64,000 nt of DNA, taken from Gammaproteobacteria bacterium. GTDB taxonomy: Bacteria; Pseudomonadota; Gammaproteobacteria; Competibacterales; Competibacteraceae. Positions 50,752 to 59,843 of the stretch are shown here, piece by piece; the first letter of the stretch is position 1, and each line of letters starts with the position of its first letter. The stretch lies in the NCBI GenBank assembly GCA_024235135.1, contig JACKMZ010000003.1, positions 248,001 to 312,000 on the forward strand, in the 5' to 3' direction. The translations under genes were made by a program, and so were the position numbers. Under the pieces are notes generated by a model that searched no databases, had not been told where the DNA came from, and saw only the letters and a list, made by a program, of their open reading frames with translations.

Positions 50752-52641
50752 TCAAGACTGGACGGCGCGTCGCACCGCTTCCAAGGAGTTGGGATCGTCC
50801 AACGTGGACAAATCGCCCGGATCGCGTCCTTCGGCCAACGCTTGAATGCTACGCCTTAGCAGCTTTCCGGAGCGGGTCTTGGGTAACGCATTGACGAAGT
50901 AAACCTTGGCAGGGCGAGCGACCGGGCCCAGGCGATCGGTTACCACCTTGAACAGCGCCTTTTCCAACGCGGCTTGCTGTTCCGCTGTTTTCAGCGAATC
51001 GGCATCCTTGACGGTGGCGAACACATAAGCGACCTGTCCCTTGAGCTCGTCGGCCACGCCGACCACCGCCACTTCGGCGATAGAGTTGTGGGAACTGACC
51101 GCTTCCTCGATTTCCCGCGTACCCAGACGATGGCCGGCCACGTTGATGACATCGTCCGTACGACCCAGAATGAAGTAATAACCTTCGTCGTCCTTTACCG
51201 CCCAGTCGGAAGTCGTGTAGAGCAATTCCTTGAAGTCCGAGAAATAGCTCTTGATGAAACGCTGATTGTCGCCCCACACCGTGGTTAGACATCCCGGCGG
51301 CAAGGGCGGCACGGAAATCAGCACGCCTTTTTCGTTCGGTCCGACCTCCTTACCGGTGCCATCGTCGATCACTTTGAGATTGAACCCGAGGTTGGCAAAT
51401 CCCGGAGAACCGAATTTATTCGGCTTAAGATCGACGCCGGGTAGATAAGTGAGGATGGCCCAGCCCGTTTCGGTCTGCCAATAATGGTCCACGACCCGCA
51501 CGCCGATGCCATCGGTGATCCAACGCGAGGTGGGTTCATCCAGCGGTTCGCCGGCCAGGAACAGGTAACGCAAGGAGCTGATGTCGTATTTCTTGAGAAA
51601 GGCCGGGTCCTGTTTCTTTAACACCCGCGCGGCGGTGGGTGAGGAAAACATGGTGCTGACCTTGTAATCCTGAACGATCTTCCACCAGATGCCGGCGTCG
51701 GGTCGGGTCGGCAAACCCTCGTAGACAATGGTCGCCATACCGTGGATCAACGGGCCATAAACGATATAGGAGTGGCCGACAACCCAACCGATATCGGAAG
51801 TCGTCAACATGGTCTCGCCGGGTTTGGCGCCATAAACATATTCCATGGAAGACGCCAGCGCGACCGCGTAACCACCGGTATCGCGTTGCACGCCTTTCGG
51901 TTTGCCGGTGGTGCCAGAGGTGTAAAGAATATAACTGGGATCGCTGGATTCGACCCAGGTGACGGGCACCTCGGCATCCATGAACTGTTCGCGCAGCGTG
52001 GCGTAATCCAGATCGCGGCCTTCAGTAAGAGGCATATTCTTGTCCAACCCGCGATTGCAGATCAGCACGTGCTGGGGCGGTGATTCGGCCAGGCGGCAAG
52101 CTTCGTCCACCAAGTGCTTGTAGGGAACGGGCGAGCCGTTGCGCATGCCGGCATCGGCGGTGATCAAGACCTTGGGTTTGGCGTCATTGATGCGCACCGC
52201 CAGATTGTGCGCCGCGAAACCACCGAACACCACGGAATGAATGACGCCGAGACGAGCGCAGGCCAACATGGCGAACAGGGCTTGCGCGATCATGGGCATG
52301 TAGATGACCGCGCGATCACCCTTTTCCAGCCCAAGCGACTGGAGAATCGCGGCAAAACGGCTAACTTCGCGATGCAATTCCGCGAAGGTATAATTGACCG
52401 TTTCGTTGGTTTCCGTAGAAATGTAAACGAGCGCCAGTTGGTCCGCGCGAGTTTCCAAGTGCCGGTCGATGGCGTTGTAACATAAATTGGTTTCACCGCC
52501 GACGAACCATTTGCAGAATGGCGGATTGGAATAATCCAGGACCTTTTCCCAAGGTTTGTTCCAGTAAATCCTCTTGGATTCTTCCCCCCAGAAACCCTCG
52601 GGATCCTCTACCGACCGACGATGGAACGTTTCGTAATTCAT
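50752..52641 (-). CDS. prpE: Propionyl-CoA synthetase (PrpE)
   Basis: Adenylate-forming enzyme that activates propionate (and acetate less well) to the CoA ester. At 629 residues it has PrpE length and matches it along its whole length: SNPPFCKWFVGGETNLCYNA, HSVVFGGFAAHNLAVRINDA, the P-loop YILYTSGTTGKPKGVQRDTG, SDIGWVVGHSYIVYGPLIHG, DHYWQTETGWAI, and FILGRTDDVINVAGHRLGTR. The acylation-sensitive lysine is in PKTRSGKLLRR. AGGAG is 7 bases before the ATG at 52641. No prpBCD genes adjoin it. A terminator follows. Confidence 0.93.
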   Translation of the reverse strand: MNYETFHRRSVEDPEGFWGEESKRIYWNKPWEKVLDYSNPPFCKWFVGGETNLCYNAIDRHLETRADQLALVYISTETNETVNYTFAELHREVSRFAAILQSLGLEKGDRAVIYMPMIAQALFAMLACARLGVIHSVVFGGFAAHNLAVRINDAKPKVLITADAGMRNGSPVPYKHLVDEACRLAESPPQHVLICNRGLDKNMPLTEGRDLDYATLREQFMDAEVPVTWVESSDPSYILYTSGTTGKPKGVQRDTGGYAVALASSMEYVYGAKPGETMLTTSDIGWVVGHSYIVYGPLIHGMATIVYEGLPTRPDAGIWWKIVQDYKVSTMFSSPTAARVLKKQDPAFLKKYDISSLRYLFLAGEPLDEPTSRWITDGIGVRVVDHYWQTETGWAILTYLPGVDLKPNKFGSPGFANLGFNLKVIDDGTGKEVGPNEKGVLISVPPLPPGCLTTVWGDNQRFIKSYFSDFKELLYTTSDWAVKDDEGYYFILGRTDDVINVAGHRLGTREIEEAVSSHNSIAEVAVVGVADELKGQVAYVFATVKDADSLKTAEQQAALEKALFKVVTDRLGPVARPAKVYFVNALPKTRSGKLLRRSIQALAEGRDPGDLSTLDDPNSLEAVRRAVQS

Positions 52642-52717
52642 GGATACTCCTCTGAGAGCGGCTAATTTAATCAATGTGAATCACCCGCTGGCCTTCGGGC
52701 TGAAGCACAGCCTGCGA

Positions 52718-52742
52718 CGAACGGTTCAATTCGAACGGTTCA
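52718..52742. promoter_or_regulatory. Tandem 11-bp repeat upstream of prpE
   Basis: CGAACGGTTCA occurs at 52718-52728 and again at 52732-52742, 14 bases apart start to start, about 80 bases before prpE. GTTC/GAAC half-sites overlap the spacer. Such spacing suits a dimeric regulator, but none is encoded beside it. Confidence 0.35.
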
Positions 52743-52850
52743 GCCAACGAGCATATTCGTGTTTTTGCGACGTTAGAAAGTGTAGTTGCTGGGGAAAAAA
52801 ATTCTTCCCGCTTGAAACCCTGCCCTCATGGGTCAACCGTCGGCATTGAA

Positions 52851-53141
52851 TCAGGGTAGCTGGATGCGCGGCGTGGTCACGTTACGTCGATACAGCATGA
52901 CGGTGCGACCGATGCTCTGCACCAGTTCGCCGTTCACGGCGGGACAAAGCCATGCAACCAGTTGTGTCCGGGCCTGGCGATCCACCGCGGGCAATCTGAC
53001 CTTTATCAATTCGTGATGATCGAGAGCCAAATCGATTTCCCGCAATACCGCCTCCGTCACCCCTTTATTCCCCACCAGGACTATCGCTTTGGTGTGATGG
53101 GCCAAGGTCCGCAAATGGCGTTTCTGATCATTCCTGAGCAT
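52851..53141 (-). CDS. yhbY: YhbY, CRM-domain ribosome-associated RNA-binding protein
   Basis: Ninety-six-residue protein made of one CRM domain, associated with 50S assembly. It contains QKRHLRTLAHHTKAIVLVGN, with the GNKG loop (VGNKGVTEAVLREIDLALDH), ELIKVRLPAVDRQARTQLVA, and the final strand IGRTVMLYRRN. It is divergent from rlmE, the usual order yhbY / rlmE-ftsH in gammaproteobacteria; both products act on the large ribosomal subunit. Confidence 0.95.
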   Translation of the reverse strand: MLRNDQKRHLRTLAHHTKAIVLVGNKGVTEAVLREIDLALDHHELIKVRLPAVDRQARTQLVAWLCPAVNGELVQSIGRTVMLYRRNVTTPRIQLP

Positions 53142-53270
53142 GGCAAGATACCTGTGGAGTAAAACAACGATTAGGGATGGAAAGCGTGCTGGTTAGCGGC
53201 GAACGAACGCCCAATAGACGCAAGAGAAGACACACCTCAATGGGTAGGAATTTTCGCGGGAAATCGCTTC

Positions 53271-53891
53271 ATGCCTCGTAGCAAAAGCAGCAAACGTTGG
53301 TTGCAAGAACACTTCGACGACGAATACGTACGCCGTGCCCGGCAACAAGGTTATCGTTCACGAGCCGTCTTCAAATTACAGGAGATCCAAGAACGCGATC
53401 ACATCCTCCGATCCGGAATGAACGTCGTGGATCTCGGCGCCGCACCCGGCGGCTGGTCGCAATATGCCGCAGGGGTGGTTGGTCCGCAAGGCCGTGTCAT
53501 CGCGCTGGACATACTGCCCATGGACCCCTTGCCCGGCGTGGAATTCATCCAGGGCGACTTTCGTGAACAAGCGATCGTGGAACAATTGCTGGCCACGGTT
53601 GCCGCGCATTCCATCGATCTTGTAATTTCCGACATGGCCCCCAATATGAGTGGTATCAAAGAGGCCGATCAACTGCGGGGCATTTACTTGGCGGAACTGG
53701 CGGCCGACCTCGTCCAACATTGCTTGCGTCGAGGTGGCGATTTTCTGGTGAAAACGTTCCAAGGCGTGGATTTCGACAGTTTTCTCAGAAACCTGCGCGG
53801 TCAATTCAGCAAAGTGCTCGTCCGCAAACCCAAGGCTTCGCGTTCCCGAAGCGCCGAGGTCTATCTACTGGCCAGGAACTATAACTTGTAG
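53271..53891 (+). CDS. rlmE: 23S rRNA Um2552 2'-O-methyltransferase RlmE
   Basis: Methylates the ribose of U2552 in the 50S A-loop. The 206-residue protein has the FtsJ pattern: KRWLQEHFDDEYVRRARQQG, SRAVFKLQEIQERDHIL with the catalytic lysine (Lys35), SAM loop VVDLGAAPGGWSQYAAGVVG, catalytic Asp in VISDMAPNMSGI, and the second lysine in FLVKTFQGVDFD. The tail RKPKASRSRSAEVYLLARNY is typical. It is followed after about 80 bases by ftsH. Confidence 0.97.
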   Translation: MPRSKSSKRWLQEHFDDEYVRRARQQGYRSRAVFKLQEIQERDHILRSGMNVVDLGAAPGGWSQYAAGVVGPQGRVIALDILPMDPLPGVEFIQGDFREQAIVEQLLATVAAHSIDLVISDMAPNMSGIKEADQLRGIYLAELAADLVQHCLRRGGDFLVKTFQGVDFDSFLRNLRGQFSKVLVRKPKASRSRSAEVYLLARNYNL

Positions 53892-53971
53892 TAAGGTCTA
53901 AAAAATCCGCTGTGTGGTGAGCGTTTCACGCAGCGCAATTGCAAAATTTCTGCCGTACTGAGGTGCTTGAT

Positions 53972-55894
53972 TTGAACGACATGGTGAAGAACATTCTGCT
54001 GTGGGTGGTAATCGCCGTGGTGCTGATGTCGGTTTTTAACAGCTTCGGACCACGCACCACGCCCTCGGCGCAAATGGGTTACTCGCAATTCCTCGACGAG
54101 GTCCGTCAGGGAAGGGTTGCGCACGTATCCATTGATGGTCGAATTATCGACGGCCGTACCAGCACGGGGGAAAAATTCACCACATACAGCCCGGAAACCG
54201 ACAACAAGGCCATGATCGGCGACCTCTTGAACAATGGTGTGGACATCGAAGGTCAGCCGCCCGAGAAGCAATCCCTGCTGATGCAGATTTTCATCAGTTG
54301 GTTTCCCATGCTGTTGCTCATCGGTATCTGGGTCTTCTTCCTGCGCCAGATGCAAGGCGGTGGCGGCGGCCGGGGCGCCATGTCCTTCGGCAAGAGCCGC
54401 GCGCGCATGATGAGTGAGGACCAGGTCAAAGTCACCTTTGCGGATGTAGCCGGCGTGGACGAAGCCAAGACCGAGGTTCAGGAACTGGTCGAATTTCTCC
54501 GCGATCCCGGAAAATTTCAACGGCTGGGCGGAAAGATTCCACGCGGCGTACTGATGGTCGGCTCGCCGGGCACGGGCAAGACCTTGCTCGCCAAAGCCAT
54601 CGCCGGCGAAGCCAAAGTCCCCTTCTTCAGCATCTCCGGCTCAGACTTCGTGGAAATGTTCGTGGGCGTGGGCGCTTCCCGCGTGCGCGACATGTTCGAT
54701 CAAGCCAAGAAGCACGCGCCGTGCATCATCTTCATTGACGAAATCGATGCGGTCGGCCGTCATCGCGGAGCCGGCCTGGGCGGCGGCCACGATGAGCGCG
54801 AGCAGACCCTCAATCAGTTACTGGTGGAAATGGACGGCTTCGAGGGTAACGAAGGGATCATCGTGATCGCGGCGACCAACCGTCCCGATGTCCTGGACCC
54901 CGCCCTGTTGCGTCCGGGCCGCTTCGACCGTCAGGTGGTGGTCCCCCTGCCCGATGTCCGGGGTCGGGAGCAAATTCTGCAAGTCCACATGCGCAAAGTG
55001 CCCGTGTCGACCGATGTCAAACCAAATCTCATCGCACGCGGCACACCGGGATTCTCGGGCGCCGACTTGGCAAATCTGGTCAATGAGGCGGCTTTGTTCG
55101 CGGCGCGCGCCAACAAGCGCCATGTGGACATGAATGATTTCGAGAGGGCCAAGGACAAGATCATGATGGGCGCCGAACGCAAGTCCATGGTGATGAGCGA
55201 GGAAGAAAAGCGCCTGACCGCTTACCACGAAGCCGGTCACACCATCATCGGGCGCATGGTTCCTGCCCATGATCCGGTTTACAAGGTCAGCATCATCCCT
55301 CGTGGGCGGGCCTTGGGCGTCACCATGTTCCTGCCCGAAACCGATCGCTACAGTCTCAGCAAACAGCGGCTGGAAAGTCAGATCTCCAGCTTGTTCGGCG
55401 GGCGCCTCGCCGAGGAATTGATTTTCGGTCCCGAAGCGGTCACCACCGGCGCCCAGAACGACATACAGCGCGCGACCGACATCGCTCGCAACATGGTCAC
55501 CAAATGGGGACTGTCCGAACGTCTTGGACCGCTGACCTACAGTGAGGACGACGGCGAAGTGTTTCTGGGGCGCACGGTGACACGCCACAAGAACATCTCC
55601 GACGAGACGGCCCACCTCATCGACGAGGAAATCCGCTCGGTGATCGACCGCAACTATCTACGCGCCGAGACCATACTCAAGGAGAACATGGACAAGCTTC
55701 ACGCCATGGCGGATGCGCTGATACTCTACGAGACGCTGGATTCAGACCAGATCGACGATATCATGGCCGGTCGTCCACCCCGCCCGCCGCAGGACTATAC
55801 GGACGAACAGCCGCCTACCACGGGCAACAGCGTGGACCAGAAGGACCGGCTAAGCAAGGGGGGACCGATCGGCGGCCCCGCGCAGCAACATTGA
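53972..55894 (+). CDS. ftsH: ATP-dependent zinc metalloprotease FtsH
   Basis: Membrane-anchored AAA+ protease for membrane and regulatory proteins such as LpxC and sigma-32 in E. coli. Two helices flank a small periplasmic domain (ILLWVVIAVVLMSVFNSF; LLMQIFISWFPMLLLIGIWV). Walker A GSPGTGKT is at 197-204, followed by pore motif FVEMFVGVGASRVRDMF, Walker B CIIFIDEIDAVG and the zinc site HEAGH (419-423). Length is 640 residues. I use the TTG at 53972 (product MNDMVKN), 6 bases after GAGGTG, matching the start of Pseudomonas FtsH; the frame opens earlier at 53939. Confidence 0.96.
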   Translation: MNDMVKNILLWVVIAVVLMSVFNSFGPRTTPSAQMGYSQFLDEVRQGRVAHVSIDGRIIDGRTSTGEKFTTYSPETDNKAMIGDLLNNGVDIEGQPPEKQSLLMQIFISWFPMLLLIGIWVFFLRQMQGGGGGRGAMSFGKSRARMMSEDQVKVTFADVAGVDEAKTEVQELVEFLRDPGKFQRLGGKIPRGVLMVGSPGTGKTLLAKAIAGEAKVPFFSISGSDFVEMFVGVGASRVRDMFDQAKKHAPCIIFIDEIDAVGRHRGAGLGGGHDEREQTLNQLLVEMDGFEGNEGIIVIAATNRPDVLDPALLRPGRFDRQVVVPLPDVRGREQILQVHMRKVPVSTDVKPNLIARGTPGFSGADLANLVNEAALFAARANKRHVDMNDFERAKDKIMMGAERKSMVMSEEEKRLTAYHEAGHTIIGRMVPAHDPVYKVSIIPRGRALGVTMFLPETDRYSLSKQRLESQISSLFGGRLAEELIFGPEAVTTGAQNDIQRATDIARNMVTKWGLSERLGPLTYSEDDGEVFLGRTVTRHKNISDETAHLIDEEIRSVIDRNYLRAETILKENMDKLHAMADALILYETLDSDQIDDIMAGRPPRPPQDYTDEQPPTTGNSVDQKDRLSKGGPIGGPAQQH

Positions 55895-55909
55895 GCGCAT
55901 AGGCTGTCC

Positions 55910-56749
55910 ATGCCAGGGCTGAACTGCGCTGGCCGTTATCTGGATCTCGATCGTCCGTCCATCATGGGGGTGCTCAATGTCACCCCCGATTCTTTTTCGG
56001 ACGGCGGCCGCTACCCCAATCTACGGAAGGCCAGCCAACACGCCGCCCGGATGGTCGTCGAAGGGGCGGATCTGATCGATATTGGCGGTGAATCAACCCG
56101 ACCCGGCGCACCCTTTGTTTCCGTTCAGGAAGAACTGGACCGGGTATTGCCCATCCTGGAATTCACCGTACGCGAATTACCGGTATTGGTGTCGGTCGAC
56201 ACCAGCAAACCGGCCGTGATGCGGGAAGCCTTGCGCGCCGGGGCCGCGATGATCAACGACGTGCGGGCTCTGCAAAATGATGGGGCGCTAGAGATCGTGG
56301 CCAGCACCGAGGCTGCGGTGTGCCTCATGCACATGCAGGGAATGCCCGCCACGATGCAGACCGCCCCTCAATACGATGATCTATTGACCGATATTTATCG
56401 GTTTCTGGAAACCCGTATGCAGGCTTGCCTAGCCGCTGGCATCACCCATGATCGCATCGTGCTCGATCCGGGTTTCGGTTTTGGCAAAACCCTGGCCCAT
56501 AACCTGCTGCTGCTGAAAAAGCTGGGTGTCTTTCACACACTTGGCGCTCCCTTACTGGTGGGGCTTTCCCGCAAGTCCATGATTGGTCAATTGCTTGACG
56601 CGCCGGTGGAGGAACGGTTATTCGGCAGTCTCAGTGCCGCCGTGATCGCCGCTTGGCAAGGCGCCCGCATCATCCGGGTTCACGATGTCAAAGAGACCGC
56701 CCAGGCTTTGCGGATTTGCAGCGCGGTATTGGAAGCCGTCGAGTCATGA
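55910..56749 (+). CDS. folP: Dihydropteroate synthase
   Basis: Condenses pterin pyrophosphate with p-aminobenzoate in folate synthesis; target of sulfonamides. The 279-residue TIM barrel has SIMGVLNVTPDSFSDGGRYP, ADLIDIGGESTRPGAPFVSV, VSVDTSKPAVMREALRAGAA, MINDVRALQNDGALEIVAS, VLDPGFGFGKTLAHNLLLL and the KxxRH-like LVGLSRKSMIGQLL region. It starts 15 bases after ftsH, as in most gammaproteobacteria, and serves the same pathway as folB, folK and folM some 31 kb away. Confidence 0.97.
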   Translation: MPGLNCAGRYLDLDRPSIMGVLNVTPDSFSDGGRYPNLRKASQHAARMVVEGADLIDIGGESTRPGAPFVSVQEELDRVLPILEFTVRELPVLVSVDTSKPAVMREALRAGAAMINDVRALQNDGALEIVASTEAAVCLMHMQGMPATMQTAPQYDDLLTDIYRFLETRMQACLAAGITHDRIVLDPGFGFGKTLAHNLLLLKKLGVFHTLGAPLLVGLSRKSMIGQLLDAPVEERLFGSLSAAVIAAWQGARIIRVHDVKETAQALRICSAVLEAVES

Positions 56750-56975
56750 CCCCGCGCACTTTCCATAAGAGCGGTTTCTGATAACATACCGGCCGTAATA
56801 GCGTTTCAATGTCTTGCCAGCCGCATGGGCCAAGTCGAGACGAATCCCCTAAAGTCGGTTCGACGGAACCCGCGGCGGTCGATGCAGCACGAGTAGCTTT
56901 ATAAAAATATCTTTTCATTCAGCCTATTAAAAATAGTTTAGAGTTGATGCTCAGTATCTTATTCAGGTGAAGAAT

Positions 56976-58316
56976 ATGGAAAAACTATATTTCGGTACGG
57001 ATGGCATCCGCGGGCCGGTAGGAACGGCTCCTATCACAGCGGAATTCATGCTCAAGTTAGGTTGGGCGGCCGGTAAGGTCTTGATCGCCGAAGGTTGCAA
57101 CAAGGTCTTGATCGGCAAGGACACCCGAACCTCCGGTTATATGTTCGAATCGGCTCTGGAAGCGGGCCTGTCGGCGGCGGGCGTCAACATCGCCCTACTG
57201 GGACCGATGCCCACGCCGGCCATCGCTTACTTGACCCGCACCCTCAACGCCTGTGCCGGCATTGTCATCAGCGCCTCTCATAACCCGCATTACGACAACG
57301 GTATCAAGTTTTTTTCGCGGGACGGCATGAAGCTGGCCGACGCGGTAGAATACAAAATCGAACAAGCGTTGACCGAACCGATGGCAACGGCGGACGCCAG
57401 CCATCTTGGGAAAGCCGAGCGGGTGCATGATGCCGCTGGACGCTATATCGAATTCTGTAAAGGCACGGTCACCCGGGGCATGGATTTCTCCGGCCTCAAA
57501 CTGGTCGTCGATTGCGCCAATGGCGCCACCTATCATGTCGCGCCCAGCGTGTTCGCCGAGTTGGGTGCGAAAGTTATCCCGATCAGCGTGTCGCCGGATG
57601 GTTTGAATATCAACGCGGACTGCGGCTCCACCAAACCCAAGGCGCTGCAGAATGCGGTGATAACCCACGGCGCCAATCTTGGCATCGCGTTCGACGGTGA
57701 TGGGGACCGCGTCATCATGGTCGATCATTGCGGCGAGATCGTGGACGGCGACGAACTGCTGTTCCTCATCGCCCGCGACCACCTGCGCCGGGGTCACGAA
57801 ACCAAGGCCGTGGTAGGCACCTTGATGACCAATCTCGGTCTTGAAATCGCTCTCAATACCATGGGGCTCGCCTTGCATCGCACCCAGGTCGGCGATCGCT
57901 ATGTAATGGAACGCCTGCTGGCGGAGAATCTGCTTCTGGGCGGCGAGACTTCCGGTCATATTATCTGCTTGGATAAAACCACCACCGGCGACGGCATCGT
58001 TTCCGCGTTGCAAGCCTTGGCCGCCATGATCCGAGCGAATACCGATCTCCATACCCTGAAGTCCGGCATGATCAAATGTCCTCAGTCCATCATCAATGTG
58101 CCCCTGCCCGGCAAGGTGGACCTGAGTCATTGCGCCCCGGTACAGGAGGCCGTCAAGGCAGCCGAAGCGACCTTGGGCAACAAAGGCCGTGTGTTGTTGC
58201 GTCCGTCCGGCACCGAACCCGTTGTCCGCGTCATGGTGGAAGGGCAGGAAAGCGACGTGGTCGACCACTTAGCGCAAGACATCGCCAACGTAGTGCGACA
58301 GGTCGTTGCCAATTGA
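56976..58316 (+). CDS. glmM: Phosphoglucosamine mutase
   Basis: Interconverts glucosamine 6- and 1-phosphate for peptidoglycan and LPS precursors. The 446-residue enzyme starts MEKLYFGTDGIRGPVGTAPI. The phosphoserine is Ser101 in VISASHNPHYDNGIKFFSRD. The metal loop is IAFDGDGDRVIMVDH, the sugar loop LLLGGETSGHIICLD, and the phosphate loop LLRPSGTEPVVRVMVEG. I take the ATG at 56976, just after AGGTGA, rather than a GTG three codons earlier. An AT-rich stretch upstream (56895-56965) probably holds a promoter separate from folP. Confidence 0.97.
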   Translation: MEKLYFGTDGIRGPVGTAPITAEFMLKLGWAAGKVLIAEGCNKVLIGKDTRTSGYMFESALEAGLSAAGVNIALLGPMPTPAIAYLTRTLNACAGIVISASHNPHYDNGIKFFSRDGMKLADAVEYKIEQALTEPMATADASHLGKAERVHDAAGRYIEFCKGTVTRGMDFSGLKLVVDCANGATYHVAPSVFAELGAKVIPISVSPDGLNINADCGSTKPKALQNAVITHGANLGIAFDGDGDRVIMVDHCGEIVDGDELLFLIARDHLRRGHETKAVVGTLMTNLGLEIALNTMGLALHRTQVGDRYVMERLLAENLLLGGETSGHIICLDKTTTGDGIVSALQALAAMIRANTDLHTLKSGMIKCPQSIINVPLPGKVDLSHCAPVQEAVKAAEATLGNKGRVLLRPSGTEPVVRVMVEGQESDVVDHLAQDIANVVRQVVAN

Positions 58317-58390
58317 ACTCTCTCTTGAAATCCCGTACAAGGCTGTTTCAACACCCTTCAACCCTTGCCAACACGTAGAGGTATAACGAA

Positions 58391-59140
58391 ATGCGGCGTC
58401 CATTAGTGGCGGGAAATTGGAAAATGAACGGCTCCCTCCAGAGCATTCAAGAACTATTGGCGACTATCACGGCTGGCGTCGCCGATGGCATCAAGGCGGA
58501 TTGCGCTGTCTTTCCACCGTTTCCCTATCTGGGTGAAGTCGAACGCCTGTTGAGCGGCACCGTGGTCCGCTGGGGAGCACAAAATGTGTCCCAACGCGCA
58601 CCCGGCGCTTTCACCGGCGAAGTCGCCACGGCGATGCTGCTGGACTTCCATTGCACCTACGTCATCGTGGGTCACTCCGAACGTCGGGCATTGTATGGGG
58701 AAAGCAGCGCCATCGTGGCGGAGAAATTCGCCGCCGCTCGCAAAGCCGGTATCATTCCCATTCTCTGCGTGGGAGAAACGCTTGAGGAACGGGAAGGCGG
58801 CGTCATGGAAACCGTGATCGCCGAACAGTTGGACGCCGTGATCGAATTGGAAGGCATAAAAGCCTTTGACGACGCCGTGATCGCCTACGAGCCGGTCTGG
58901 GCCATCGGCACCGGAAAGACCGCCACCCCGGAGCAGGCCCAGGAGGTCCACGCTTTCATTCGTGGCCGTCTGGCGACGCACGATGCCGATGTGGCTGCGC
59001 GCGAACGCATTCTTTACGGCGGCAGCGTCAAGGGTTCCAATGCCGCCGAGCTGTTCGCCATGCCCGACATTGACGGCGGTCTGGTCGGTGGAGCCGCCCT
59101 TAACGGTCAGGAGTTTGTTACCATCATCAAGGCTGTCTAA
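58391..59140 (+). CDS. tpiA: Triosephosphate isomerase
   Basis: Glycolytic and gluconeogenic isomerase of dihydroxyacetone phosphate and glyceraldehyde 3-phosphate. The 249-residue protein has the catalytic lysine in GNWKMNGSLQ, His in VIVGHSERRALYGE, Glu in AYEPVWAIGTGKTATPEQAQ, and phosphate loops RILYGGSVKGSNAAELF and IDGGLVGGAALNGQEF. Its position glmM-tpiA-secG is the usual gammaproteobacterial order. It ends 16 bases before secG. Confidence 0.98.
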   Translation: MRRPLVAGNWKMNGSLQSIQELLATITAGVADGIKADCAVFPPFPYLGEVERLLSGTVVRWGAQNVSQRAPGAFTGEVATAMLLDFHCTYVIVGHSERRALYGESSAIVAEKFAAARKAGIIPILCVGETLEEREGGVMETVIAEQLDAVIELEGIKAFDDAVIAYEPVWAIGTGKTATPEQAQEVHAFIRGRLATHDADVAARERILYGGSVKGSNAAELFAMPDIDGGLVGGAALNGQEFVTIIKAV

Positions 59141-59156
59141 GGAATTCATCTGCCTC

Positions 59157-59504
59157 ATGTATACTATTGTCTTGCTGCTCCATGTTATTATCGCCATCGC
59201 TTTGATAGCCTTGGTGTTGCTCCAACAGGGGCGAGGCGCTGAAGCCGGCGCCGCTTTCGGTAGTGGAGCCTCGGCGACGGTGTTCGGAGCGCGGGGTTCA
59301 GCTTCTTTCTTGACGCGGGTAACGGCTGGATTGGCAACCGGATTTTTCGTGACCAGCCTTGTGCTGGCTTATTTCGCGAGCCAGACCGCCACGCCGACCA
59401 GCGTTATTCAGCGAGGGCAGGATACGCCGGCTGAGCATGCCGCCCCTGCCGCCAGTGAGAAGCCGGTCGACGCGCCACAGATCCCGCAGGCGCCGAAGCC
59501 CTGA
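59157..59504 (+). CDS. secG: SecG, protein-export membrane subunit
   Basis: Auxiliary subunit of the SecYEG translocon, 115 residues. Two helices (TIVLLLHVIIAIALIALVLL and VTAGLATGFFVTSLVLAYFA) flank the conserved cytosolic loop QQGRGAEAGAAFGSGASATV, FGARGSASFLTRVTA. The C-terminal tail is Pro/Ala-rich and variable. The ATG at 59157 is chosen from homology; the frame opens well upstream inside tpiA. Followed 7 bases later by tRNA-Leu, a linkage kept in many gammaproteobacteria. Confidence 0.96.
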   Translation: MYTIVLLLHVIIAIALIALVLLQQGRGAEAGAAFGSGASATVFGARGSASFLTRVTAGLATGFFVTSLVLAYFASQTATPTSVIQRGQDTPAEHAAPAASEKPVDAPQIPQAPKP

Positions 59505-59510
59505 CATTAA

Positions 59511-59595
59511 GCCGATGTGGTGGAATTGGTAGACACGCTATCTTGAGGGGGTAGTGGCGCAAGCCGTGCCGGTTCGAGTCCGGCCATCGGTACCA
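59511..59595 (+). tRNA. tRNA-Leu(GAG)
   Basis: An 85-base class II tRNA with encoded CCA. Anticodon arm CTATC/GGTAG with loop TTGAGGG gives anticodon GAG; a long variable arm (GGCGCAAGCCG region) and T-arm GCCGGTTCGAGTCCGGC follow. The acceptor GCCGATG pairs CATCGGT, so the terminal pair is G1-U72 instead of the usual G-C. It lies between secG and the nuo operon. Confidence 0.96.
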
Positions 59596-59604
59596 ACAGG
59601 AGAG

Positions 59605-59632
59605 GGGCATCTGATCGATAGATGCCCTTTTT
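59605..59632 (+). terminator. Rho-independent terminator after tRNA-Leu
   Basis: GGGCATCT (59605-59612) and AGATGCCC (59620-59627) pair perfectly around a 7-base loop, followed by TTTTT. It ends the secG-tRNA-Leu transcript 9 bases after the tRNA. The 211 bases from here to nuoA hold no gene I can support and should contain the nuo promoter. Confidence 0.92.
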
Positions 59633-59843
59633 GATGCTCAACGGCGCTCAGAGTACGGGGACTCCTCAACCCACGCACAATCATTACCCTGTGTCTGGGG
59701 ATTTTGAGCTACTATCCAGAGCGAGCTAACGATGCCGGTTTCAATGCGTTTTGCCTCTGCGCCTGCACATCCATGAAATCTTCCGCATTGCCCAGTTCTT
59801 CGCCACACTTCCGCTCCTGCGCCAAATTTCGGAAACATCCGCG

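Noticed and set aside
54818..55615. 265-codon minus-strand frame
   Set aside because: Antisense to the ftsH AAA and protease domains.
57195..58268. 357-codon open frame on the minus strand
   Set aside because: Lies fully antisense to glmM, whose protein matches its family throughout; the antisense product is low-complexity His/Gly/Gln-rich with no recognisable motif.
59638..59838. 66-codon minus-strand frame before nuoA
   Set aside because: No family resemblance, no ribosome-binding site, and it occupies the expected nuo promoter region.
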